A stretch of DNA of 64,000 bases from Bog-756 sp963839925 (lineage in GTDB: Bacteria; Actinomycetota; Acidimicrobiia; Acidimicrobiales; RAAP-2), in assembly GCA_963839925.1 (NCBI GenBank), contig CAWIWV010000001.1, forward strand, positions 1,922,001-1,986,000, given 5' to 3'. This document shows, piece after piece, positions 50,115 through 57,813 of this stretch. The notes under the pieces were generated by a model. That model made no database searches. It was not told the DNA's origin and saw nothing but the letters and a program-made list of their open reading frames with translations. The position numbers and the translations under genes were made by a program. How positions within the stretch are numbered: position 1 is the stretch's first letter; each line of letters opens with the position of its first letter.

Positions 50115-51373
50115 GCCGGTCCCTCCTCGCTCCCCCCGGAGATTTGCCCCTCCACTTCCGCGGAACCGGACACCTCGACGACCGGAGTCGGGTCCTCCGA
50201 CACCGCGGCGGGCTCACCTTCGACGGCTTCCACTGCCTCGACGGCCTCGACGACCTCTCCACCCTCCGCGCCCTCAGCGCCCTGCGACCATTCCGTCGCC
50301 GAGACTGCGGTCCCTCCTTCGGCCGGCTGCCAGACCATCTCCCCGGCTTCGTTCTCGATCCACTCACCCTCGGCCCAGTACTCGCCGGACTCCTCCTCGG
50401 CGAGCTGGGACTCGCTCTTGATGTCGATCCTCCACCCGGTCAACCGCGCGGCGAGGCGGGCGTTCTGGCCCTCCTTGCCGATGGCCAGAGAGAGTTGGTA
50501 GTCGCTGACGATCACCGTCGCGGTTCCGGTCTCGTCGTCGAGGCGCACCTCGCGCACCCGTGCAGGGGCGAGGGCCGACTGGATGAGCTCGACCGGATCG
50601 TCGGAGAACGGCACCACGTCGACCCGCTCGCCTCGCAACTCATTGGTCACCATCCGGACCCGCGAACCTCGAGCACCCACGCAGGCGCCGACCGGATCGA
50701 CGTTCGGGTCGTTCGACCAGACCGCGATCTTCGTGCGGTGACCGGGCTCGCGCGCAGCGGCCTTGATCTCCACTGCCCCCGAGGAGATCTCTGGCACCTC
50801 GAGCTCGAAGAGACGCTTGATCAACCCCGGATGGCTCCGGCTGACCACGATCTGGGGGCCCTTGGTCGTCTTGCGGACCTCGACGATGTAGGCCTTGAGC
50901 CGGGCTCCGTGTTCGTAGCGCTCGTAGGAGACCTGTTCGGCCTGCGGCAGGAGCGCTTCGACCTTGCCCAGGTCGAGCAAGGTGTAACGGTTGTCGGTCT
51001 GCTGCACGATGCCGGTGACGATGTCCCCTTCGCGGCCTGCGTACTCCTCGTACTTGAGATCCCGTTCGACCTCACGGATCCGCTGCAGGATCACCTGCTT
51101 CGCAGTCTGTGCCGCGATCCGGCCGAAGTCGTCGGGGGTGTCGTCCCACTCGCGCAGGACGTTGCCGTCCTCGTCGAGCTCTTGACCGTAGACACGGATC
51201 TCCCCAGACTCGGGGTCGATGGTGACGACCGCTTCTTCGGCCGCGTCGGGTCGGCGCTTGTACGCAGCGACGAGCGCGTTGGCAAGCGCGTCCAGGAGGG
51301 TCTCCACCGAGATGCCCTTGTCTCGAGCGATCTGGCCGAGCGCGTCGAGGAATTCGAAGTTCGGCTTGCTCAT
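50111..51373 (-). CDS. nusA: transcription termination/antitermination factor NusA
   Basis: 420 residues from ATG 51373, which overlaps the rimP stop (ATGA). Order: N-terminal RNAP-binding domain (LDALGQIARDKGISVETLLDALANALVAAYKR), S1 domain (GREGDIVTGIVQQ), then two KH domains with GSRVRMVTNELRGERVDVV and LAIGKEGQNARLAARLTGW. It modulates pausing, rho-dependent termination and rRNA antitermination. The C-terminal ~90 residues form an acidic tail with EAV repeats (EVVEAVEAVEAVEGE), not a standard AR domain. Confidence 0.93.
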   Translation of the reverse strand: MSKPNFEFLDALGQIARDKGISVETLLDALANALVAAYKRRPDAAEEAVVTIDPESGEIRVYGQELDEDGNVLREWDDTPDDFGRIAAQTAKQVILQRIREVERDLKYEEYAGREGDIVTGIVQQTDNRYTLLDLGKVEALLPQAEQVSYERYEHGARLKAYIVEVRKTTKGPQIVVSRSHPGLIKRLFELEVPEISSGAVEIKAAAREPGHRTKIAVWSNDPNVDPVGACVGARGSRVRMVTNELRGERVDVVPFSDDPVELIQSALAPARVREVRLDDETGTATVIVSDYQLSLAIGKEGQNARLAARLTGWRIDIKSESQLAEEESGEYWAEGEWIENEAGEMVWQPAEGGTAVSATEWSQGAEGAEGGEVVEAVEAVEAVEGEPAAVSEDPTPVVEVSGSAEVEGQISGGSEEGPA

Positions 51374-51945
51374 GGGGTCACGACCTGCTTCCTCTTCTCC
51401 TTCACTTGTCGCGTCTGCGTCTTCGACCCGCGGTCCGACGCGGAGCCCTTCCGGCTCCGGTTGTCGTGTTCCGCGGGGCCCCACACAAAGACGGTGCGCG
51501 CCCGGTCGATGTCGCTGTAGGACAGCCGCCGCCCAGCCACTCCGGCCACTCCATCCTCCGCCGTGCCGGCCGTCCCCTCGATCTGTAGCTCGATCCCCTC
51601 GTCGTCCGCTGCCAGCAGTCGGGCGCGCAGCCTCCGCTCACCTTCGACCTGGGGCCGGACCTTGATCGAGACCATCTCGCCGACTGCCTTGGCGAAGTGC
51701 TCCTGCGTGCGGAGCGGCCGTTCCACACCCGGGCTCGACACCTCGAGCGAGTAGGTGCCTGGGAACGGGTCCAGCTCGTCGAGCACTTTCGAGACCACCC
51801 GATTGGCATCGGTCAGCGCCTGGAGGTCCACACCGCCGGGACGATCAACCGTGACGAGGAGGACCCCCGAACGAAATTCGACGTCGACCAGCTCGAGATC
51901 GGCACTGTCGACAACCGGTCGAAGGGCGGCGATGAGATCGATCAT
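51370..51945 (-). CDS. rimP: ribosome maturation factor RimP
   Basis: 191 residues. MIDLIAALRPVVDSADLELVDVEFRSGVLLVTVDRPGGVDLQALTDANRVVSKVLDELDPFPGTYSLEVSSPGVERPL carries the conserved S-P-G-x-x-R-P-L signature between the two RimP domains. It assists 30S assembly. The C-terminus is a basic tail (RSRKGSASDRGSKTQTRQVKEKRKQ). It heads the nusA operon and lies about 100 bp after the terminator of the proS unit, so a promoter is expected in 51946-52050, but I cannot place it securely. Confidence 0.92.
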   Translation of the reverse strand: MIDLIAALRPVVDSADLELVDVEFRSGVLLVTVDRPGGVDLQALTDANRVVSKVLDELDPFPGTYSLEVSSPGVERPLRTQEHFAKAVGEMVSIKVRPQVEGERRLRARLLAADDEGIELQIEGTAGTAEDGVAGVAGRRLSYSDIDRARTVFVWGPAEHDNRSRKGSASDRGSKTQTRQVKEKRKQVVTP

Positions 51946-52050
51946 GTGCGCTGCCTCCTTCGTGTGGTCCGTGCTGTCGCTGACGGTGAACGTCGTGTGA
52001 TTTCACCTTCTCTGATGCCTTGTCTGTCCTCGGTCGAACCAACCCTGACC

Positions 52051-52083
52051 AAAACAAAAGCGTGGGCTGTCCGCCCACGCTTT
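52051..52083 (-). terminator. intrinsic terminator of the proS transcription unit
   Basis: Perfect 11-bp stem AAAGCGTGGGC (52057-52067)/GCCCACGCTTT (52073-52083) with a 5-nt loop. On the minus strand the stem is followed by TTTTGTTTT, a good U-tract. It lies 87 bp after the proS stop (52170) and separates the rpsB...proS block from rimP-nusA. Confidence 0.85.
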
Positions 52084-52169
52084 CCAGCAGCGTCAACTGA
52101 ACCCAACCGAACGGCAGGGGATAGAGTATAGCAGCGGCCGGTCCGGTCTGTACACGGTGTGACGTGCGA

Positions 52170-53912
52170 TCAGACCCCGTCCACCAGGTTCTCCACAGGG
52201 CCATCCAGCGGCATCTCGCGCTCTTCGCCGGAGGCCCTCGAGCGCCACTCCACCACCCCCCGTGCGAGTCCTTTCGCACCCACCAGCAGACGAACCGGCA
52301 TCCCCAAGAGGTCGGCGTCCGCGAACTTGACTCCGGGCGAGACATCGCGATCGTCGTAGAGCACCTCGACCCCGGCGTCTTCGAGGCGTTGGTGCAGCCG
52401 GTCCGCCGCTTCGGCCACCTCTGGCGAGCGGCCCGCCCCCAGCGCGCACAGATGGACCTGGAAGGGCGCCGCCTCGGACGGCCAGCTGAGCCCGGCCTCG
52501 TCGTGGTGCGCCTCGGCGAGCACCGACAGGAGCCGGCTGACCCCCAGCCCGTAGCAGCCCATCGAGAAGATCGCGTCCTCGCCGTCCTCGGCGACGAAGT
52601 TCGCTCCCGGCATGAGCGCCGAGTACTTCGACCCCAGCTGGAACGTGTGCGCAGCTTCGACCGACCGCACCAACTCGACCGGGTGCCCGCATTTGGGGCA
52701 GCAGTCACCTTCCACCACCTCGACGAACGAGCCCCACTCGTCCACGGTGAAGTCACGGTCGAGCATCGCGTTGGACAGATGGTGATCGGCGCGATTCGCA
52801 CCCACGACCCATGATCGATCGCCGGCGATCGCGAGGTCGGCGACCACCCGCACGCCGTGCTCTTGTTGGCCGCCCGGGCCGACGTACCCCTTGACGAGAA
52901 ACGGGTGCGCCTCGAAGTCGGCGTCTTCGAAGAGCCGCCATCCTCCCGGAAGCCGCGCCTCCCGATCACCCGGCAGCAGCACCAGGGTGGGTCGACCCTC
53001 GTCGTCGAAGACCGCCATGCTCTTCAAGAAGTCCGATGCGGTCGACGGGCCGGAACCGAGGTCCGCGAAGTACTCGACCACCTCGGCGATGCCGGGGCGG
53101 CCCGGGGTGTGATGCTCGACGACCGGCTCGGCCCCGGCGGGATGGGACCCGCGGGAGGCCGGCACGTCGGTAGGTCCTGCTCCTGTGACCGATCGGGTGG
53201 CGGCCTCGACGTTCGCGGCGTATCCGCAGCTCGAGCACGAGACGAAGTGGTCCTCCCCGACAACCGAGGGGACCATGAACTCGTGGTTGACGTCGCCTCC
53301 GATCGCCCCGGACGAGGCCTCCACCGGCACGACGTCGAGTGCGAGCCGGCCGAAGATCCGCAGATAGGCGTCGAAGACGATCTGGTACGACTCCTGCATC
53401 GCCTTTCGGTCTGCGTCGAACGAATAGGCGTCGGCCATGATCAGCTCGCGGGTCCGGAGCAGCCCGAAACGAGGCCGGGCCTCGTCACGGAACTTGACCT
53501 GGACCTGGTACACGGTGACCGGGAGTTGCCGGTAGGACTCCACCTCGGCCCCGACCGTCACCGTAACCACTTCCTCGTGGGTGGGCCCGAGCACGAAAGT
53601 TCCGCCGCGGGCCTCGACGGTCATCGCCGGCAGTGCATCGTTCCCGAACAGCGCAGCCCTTCCCGACTGCTCCCACAGCTCGATCGGGTGGAGGGCAGGA
53701 AGCAACAACTCCTGGCATCCGGCCGCGTCGAGCTCCTCGCGGATCACCTGCTCGACCTTGTGGAGCACCCGGAGCCCGAGTGGCAAGAAGGTGTACACGC
53801 CCGACGCGAGTCGCCGGATGTAGCCCCCTCTGACCAACAGTTGGTGGCTGGCCACCTCCGCATCGGCCGGCGCCTCCCGCAAGGTTCGGACGAGAAGCTT
53901 CGACATGCGCAT
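52170..53912 (-). CDS. proS: prolyl-tRNA synthetase
   Basis: 580 residues from ATG 53912 (a second ATG at 53906 is possible). Class II motifs: motif 1 region QELLLPALHPIELWEQSGR, motif 2 FRDEARPRFGLLRTRELIMADAYSF, motif 3 SMGCYGLGVSRLL. An insertion domain of the bacterial type is present, with two CxxCG sites (SCSSCGYAAN and CCPKCGHPVE). The C-terminal anticodon-binding domain has VEVLYDDRDVSPGVKFADADLLGMPVRLLVG. It charges tRNA-Pro. It is the last gene of the rpsB-to-proS block. Confidence 0.93.
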   Translation of the reverse strand: MRMSKLLVRTLREAPADAEVASHQLLVRGGYIRRLASGVYTFLPLGLRVLHKVEQVIREELDAAGCQELLLPALHPIELWEQSGRAALFGNDALPAMTVEARGGTFVLGPTHEEVVTVTVGAEVESYRQLPVTVYQVQVKFRDEARPRFGLLRTRELIMADAYSFDADRKAMQESYQIVFDAYLRIFGRLALDVVPVEASSGAIGGDVNHEFMVPSVVGEDHFVSCSSCGYAANVEAATRSVTGAGPTDVPASRGSHPAGAEPVVEHHTPGRPGIAEVVEYFADLGSGPSTASDFLKSMAVFDDEGRPTLVLLPGDREARLPGGWRLFEDADFEAHPFLVKGYVGPGGQQEHGVRVVADLAIAGDRSWVVGANRADHHLSNAMLDRDFTVDEWGSFVEVVEGDCCPKCGHPVELVRSVEAAHTFQLGSKYSALMPGANFVAEDGEDAIFSMGCYGLGVSRLLSVLAEAHHDEAGLSWPSEAAPFQVHLCALGAGRSPEVAEAADRLHQRLEDAGVEVLYDDRDVSPGVKFADADLLGMPVRLLVGAKGLARGVVEWRSRASGEEREMPLDGPVENLVDGV

Positions 53913-53923
53913 GGAGGCAGAGC

Positions 53924-55168
53924 CTACGAGACGGAGTCCCCTCCCCCGTACAGCTTGCGGATCAACTCCACCTTCGTCTCCGACGCGTTGGCATCGTCGC
54001 CCTTCGCGTCGAGGAGGGCCCTGCGGTCGGCCTCGGCTTCGGCCTCGGCAGTCGAGTCCGCTGCCGCGAGCCGCGCTTCGACTCCTTCGGCCACCAGACG
54101 CTCCGCCTCGGCCACCAGCGCGTCGACCATCTCCGCCTCGGGCACCACCCGGACGATCTTCCCCTTGATGAACAGGTGGCCGCGGCGCTTGCCGGCCGCG
54201 ATCCCGAGATCTGCCTCGCGGGCCTCGCCGGGGCCGTTCACCACGCAACCCATCACCGCCACCTGGATGGGAAGGCGACGGTCCTCGAGCGCGGCCTGGG
54301 CGGCCCCGGCCACCGCGATCACGTCGATCTCAGCCCGGCCGCAGCTCGGACACGCGATCAGGTCGAGTCCTTTTCGCTCCCGCAGGCCGAGCACTTCGAG
54401 CAACTGCCTCCCGGCCCTCGCCTCTTCGACCGGGTCGGCGGTCAACGAGTAGCGGATGGTGTCGCCGATCCCCTCGGCGAGGAGGGTGCCGATGCCGGCC
54501 GTTCCCTTGAGGAGGCCGGCCGGCGGCGGGCCGGCCTCGGTGACCCCGAGGTGGAGGGGATGATCGAAGGTTTCGGAAGCCAACCGGTAGGCCTCGATCA
54601 TCAGGGGGACCGACGAGGCCTTGACCGAGATCTTGACGTCGTCGAAACCCACCTCGGCGAAGTACTCGAGCTCCATACGGGCCGACTCGACCAAGGCTTC
54701 GGGGGTGGCACCTCCGAAGCGCTTGTAGAGATCGGGGTGCAGCGATCCGGCGTTGACGCCGATCCGGATGGGCACTCCTCTGGCCTTCGCTTCACTGGCG
54801 ACCTGCTTGATCTCGACCTCCTTGCGGAGATTGCCCGGGTTGAGCCGCAGTCCCTGGACCCCCGCCTCCAGCGCGGCGAGGGCCATCTCGTGATGGAAAT
54901 GGATGTCGGCGATGATCGGCACCGGCGAGCGCGGCACGATCCGGGCCAGACCTTCCGCTGCGGCTTCCTCGTTGCAGGTACAACGGACCAGGTCGGCTCC
55001 GGCGGACGCAAGGGCGTAGATCTGCGAGAGCGTGGCCTCGACATCGGCCGTCTTGGTGGTGGTCATCGACTGCACGGTGACCGGAGCCCCTCCCCCGACC
55101 GCCACCTCGCCGACATGGATCTGTCGGGTCTGCCGCCGATCCGCCAGGGATCGATGGGCTCGTGCCAT
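53924..55168 (-). CDS. ispG: 4-hydroxy-3-methylbut-2-enyl diphosphate synthase IspG
   Basis: 414 residues from ATG 55168, with TAGCAT (55176-55181) 7 nt upstream. The N-terminal TIM barrel includes VQSMTTTKTADVEAT and RCTCNEEAAAEG, and PIIADIHFHHEMALAALEAG. The Fe-S domain has CPSCGR and MGCVVNGPGEAR, with three Cys and a Glu as cluster ligands. It makes HMBPP in the MEP isoprenoid pathway; dxr, an earlier step, is two genes upstream. The acidic C-terminal ~60 residues (STAEAEAEADRRALLDAKG) are extra. Confidence 0.93.
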   Translation of the reverse strand: MARAHRSLADRRQTRQIHVGEVAVGGGAPVTVQSMTTTKTADVEATLSQIYALASAGADLVRCTCNEEAAAEGLARIVPRSPVPIIADIHFHHEMALAALEAGVQGLRLNPGNLRKEVEIKQVASEAKARGVPIRIGVNAGSLHPDLYKRFGGATPEALVESARMELEYFAEVGFDDVKISVKASSVPLMIEAYRLASETFDHPLHLGVTEAGPPPAGLLKGTAGIGTLLAEGIGDTIRYSLTADPVEEARAGRQLLEVLGLRERKGLDLIACPSCGRAEIDVIAVAGAAQAALEDRRLPIQVAVMGCVVNGPGEAREADLGIAAGKRRGHLFIKGKIVRVVPEAEMVDALVAEAERLVAEGVEARLAAADSTAEAEAEADRRALLDAKGDDANASETKVELIRKLYGGGDSVS

Positions 55169-55213
55169 AGCCCCCATGCTAGGGCCCACCGGAGGCGTTG
55201 CTACGGGCTGCCG

Positions 55214-56584
55214 TCAGTTGAACGGGTTGGTGACCGGGTGGATGATGTCGTTGAGAAGTGCGGGCACGATCACGATCCCGAGCAGCATGATGAACAGCCA
55301 GGTGAACGGCATCAGCTTGGCCACGTCGGCGTGGTACATCACCTTCTTCCGCCCGGTGCGGATCTTCTCGTAGACGGCAATCGCGACATGACCACCGTCG
55401 AGGGGGAGCATCGGGAAGAGATTGAAGATGGCGAAGAAGATGTTGATCGCCACCAGGAAGTACAAGAAGTCGCCGACCCCGGAGTGCACGGCGTCGGTCG
55501 CCACCTCCCCGACGGCGACGATGGATTCGGGCCTGGTTCCGTTGGCCGTGGCCTGGGCGGACGCGGAAGCGCTGCTCAGATCGTGGAAGCGACTGTCGAT
55601 CCCGCCGGGCGAGAAGAGGTGCCCGATTCCGGTGACCGACGCCCAGCTCAGGTGAGCGATGTTGCTGCTCGTCGACCCCAGAGCGCTGACGAAGCCCGAG
55701 GTCTCGAGCGGAGAGGTGAGGGTCACCCCGATCGCCCCGAACGGGGCATGACCCTTCGGGGGGACCAGACCCGCCTCGTGGTCGACCCTCCCGTTGGCCG
55801 GGGTGACCGTGAGGGTCTGCTGCTGGCCACCGCGCTCGACCACCAGACGTATCGGCACCCCGGGATTGGCCTGGACCGCCTTGGTGAACACGGCGACATC
55901 GCCGTTGATCTGCTTGCCGTCCACCGACAAGATCACATCGCCGGCCCGGACCCCACCGGCGACCGCCGGGCCGGGTTTCCCGCCCAACGCGTTCACTTGG
56001 CCTATCTGCAGCCGGTTTCCGTTGGGCACGCCGACGAGGGTGAAAAGGGCCATCAACAACAGGAACGCCATCACCAGGTGCATGGTCGAACCTGCGAGCG
56101 CGACCGCGAGGCGCGAGTGGAACGGTTTGTCCCGATAGACCCTGCCGGCGTCTGCGGGGTCCACCTCTTCGAGGTTGGTCATCCCCGGGATCTTCACGTA
56201 CCCGCCGAGCGGCAGGGCCTTGATCCCGTACTCGGTCTCCCCCCGGCGGAACGACCAGAGTCGCGGACCGAAGCCGACGAAGTACTCGGTCACCTTCATC
56301 CCGGCGTGCTTGGCGGTCAGGAAGTGGCCGAGCTCGTGGACCATCACGATCGCGACGAGGCAGGCGACGGCGATGAGCAGGTCGGTGTAGCCGGTCGCGA
56401 CCGCAAGCAAGGTGATGACTGCGAGCGCGACGAGCAGTTCGACGGTCAGTCGCGTCGGTGACTTGGTCGGGCCGGTGCCGGTCCCGGGTGCGGGACCAGG
56501 GGCCTGGAGGTCGATCGGCGAACGCCCCGGGTCCGGACTCGGGGCGAGCTCGCCCGGCGGAGGTCCGGTGTCAAGCGTGCTCAC
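55214..56584 (-). CDS. rseP: site-2 zinc metalloprotease RseP/RIP (M50 family)
   Basis: 456 residues from GTG 56584, which overlaps the dxr stop by 4 nt. A first membrane segment precedes HELGHFLTAKHAGM, the zinc site. A PDZ domain follows (GGVRAGDVILSVDGKQINGDVAVF), then more membrane segments with FAIFNLFPMLPLDGGHV, the second zinc-binding motif. It performs regulated intramembrane proteolysis, such as release of sigma factors from membrane anchors. The ~55-residue N-terminal extension seen upstream in frame belongs to the dxr coding region and was excluded. The usual dxr-rseP-ispG order is kept. Confidence 0.92.
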   Translation of the reverse strand: MSTLDTGPPPGELAPSPDPGRSPIDLQAPGPAPGTGTGPTKSPTRLTVELLVALAVITLLAVATGYTDLLIAVACLVAIVMVHELGHFLTAKHAGMKVTEYFVGFGPRLWSFRRGETEYGIKALPLGGYVKIPGMTNLEEVDPADAGRVYRDKPFHSRLAVALAGSTMHLVMAFLLLMALFTLVGVPNGNRLQIGQVNALGGKPGPAVAGGVRAGDVILSVDGKQINGDVAVFTKAVQANPGVPIRLVVERGGQQQTLTVTPANGRVDHEAGLVPPKGHAPFGAIGVTLTSPLETSGFVSALGSTSSNIAHLSWASVTGIGHLFSPGGIDSRFHDLSSASASAQATANGTRPESIVAVGEVATDAVHSGVGDFLYFLVAINIFFAIFNLFPMLPLDGGHVAIAVYEKIRTGRKKVMYHADVAKLMPFTWLFIMLLGIVIVPALLNDIIHPVTNPFN

Positions 56585-57792
56585 GCCGCCTCCCGTGCGT
56601 GCACGACCAGCTCTGCGACCCTGCGCGCCGCGGCATCCGCCTCGAGCACGTCCTCGATCGAGCGCAGCGGCGCTGCCGCTCCGGAGCCCCCCTCTGGCGC
56701 ATAGCGGTCGAGTGCCTCTTCGACCACATCGGCGATGGACGCCCACGCGATCCGACCGTCGAGGAAGGCTGCGACCGCCACTTCGTTGGCCGCGTTGAGC
56801 CAGGCGGTGGCGAGGTCGCCGCAGCGTCCGGCCCGGTAGGCCAGGTCGAGGCAGCGAAAGAGGTTGCGGTCGGGCTCCTCGAACTGAAGGACCGAGGCCT
56901 TTGCCCAGTCGATCGCACCGAAGGGGGTGCCGAGTCGCTCGGGGTAGGCGAGCGTGTAGCCGATGGGCAGTCGCATGTCGGGCGACGAGAGCTGTGCGAC
57001 AACCGCGCCATCGGTGAACTCGACCATCGAATGGACGATCGATTGGGGATGGACCAACACCCCGATCGAGTCGTAGGGGACGCCGAACAGTTCGTGGGCC
57101 TCGATCACCTCGAGTCCCTTGTTCATCAAGGTCGAGCAGTCCACCGTGATCTTCGGCCCCATCGACCAGGTGGGATGGGCCAGGGCATCTTCCACGCCGA
57201 CCGAGGCGAGCCGGTCACCGGTCCAGCCCCGGAACGGCCCGCCGGATGCGGTCAGCCAGAGGCGCGAGACCTCTCCCCGATCGCCTGCACGAAGGCACTG
57301 GTGGATCGCGGAGTGCTCCGAGTCGACCGGAATGACCTCGGCGCCCGGAGTGAGCCGGGCCCGCTGGACCACCGGTGCGCCGGCGATGATCGACTCCTTG
57401 TTGGCGAGCGCCAACCGCCGCCCCGCTTCGAGCGCGGCGATGGTGACGCTCAATCCTGCGAAGCCCACGACGCCGTTGACCACGACGTCGGCCAGCGTGG
57501 CGATGGTCGCGAGCCCTTCGTCTCCGACCAACACCTCGACTCCGGATGGCAGCGAGCGTGCGAGCTCGACCGCCAAGGCGGGATCTCCGATCGCCACCAC
57601 CTCGGGATGGAAGCGACGGACCTGGTCGACCAGGACATCGACCGAGCGGCCCGCTCCGAGGGCCCGTACCCGGAACCGGTCGGGAAGGGCTTCGACGACC
57701 TCGAGCGTCTGGGTGCCGATCGAGCCGGTGGATCCGACCACGCTGACCGAGACCGGCTCCGAGGCGATCGGAGCAACCGTTGCGCCCTCCAT
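56581..57792 (-). CDS. dxr: 1-deoxy-D-xylulose-5-phosphate reductoisomerase
   Basis: 403 residues from ATG 57792. NADPH fold VVGSTGSIGTQTLEVV, then LALANKESIIAG and VIPVDSEHSAIHQCL for the metal and substrate site, and LTASGGPFRG. SMGPKITVDCSTLMNKGLEVIEAHELFG and ESPDMRLPIGY-like SSPDMRLPIGYTLAYPERL complete the signature. It makes 2-C-methyl-D-erythritol 4-phosphate in the MEP isoprenoid pathway. rseP starts within its stop codon and cdsA ends 21 nt upstream. Confidence 0.94.
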   Translation of the reverse strand: MEGATVAPIASEPVSVSVVGSTGSIGTQTLEVVEALPDRFRVRALGAGRSVDVLVDQVRRFHPEVVAIGDPALAVELARSLPSGVEVLVGDEGLATIATLADVVVNGVVGFAGLSVTIAALEAGRRLALANKESIIAGAPVVQRARLTPGAEVIPVDSEHSAIHQCLRAGDRGEVSRLWLTASGGPFRGWTGDRLASVGVEDALAHPTWSMGPKITVDCSTLMNKGLEVIEAHELFGVPYDSIGVLVHPQSIVHSMVEFTDGAVVAQLSSPDMRLPIGYTLAYPERLGTPFGAIDWAKASVLQFEEPDRNLFRCLDLAYRAGRCGDLATAWLNAANEVAVAAFLDGRIAWASIADVVEEALDRYAPEGGSGAAAPLRSIEDVLEADAAARRVAELVVHAREAA

Positions 57793-57813
57793 ACCCAATA
57801 GCCTGCCCGAAAA

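Noticed and set aside
54176..56461. 761-codon plus-strand reading frame
   Set aside because: Antisense to ispG and rseP; composition is Arg/Asp/His-rich with no motifs.
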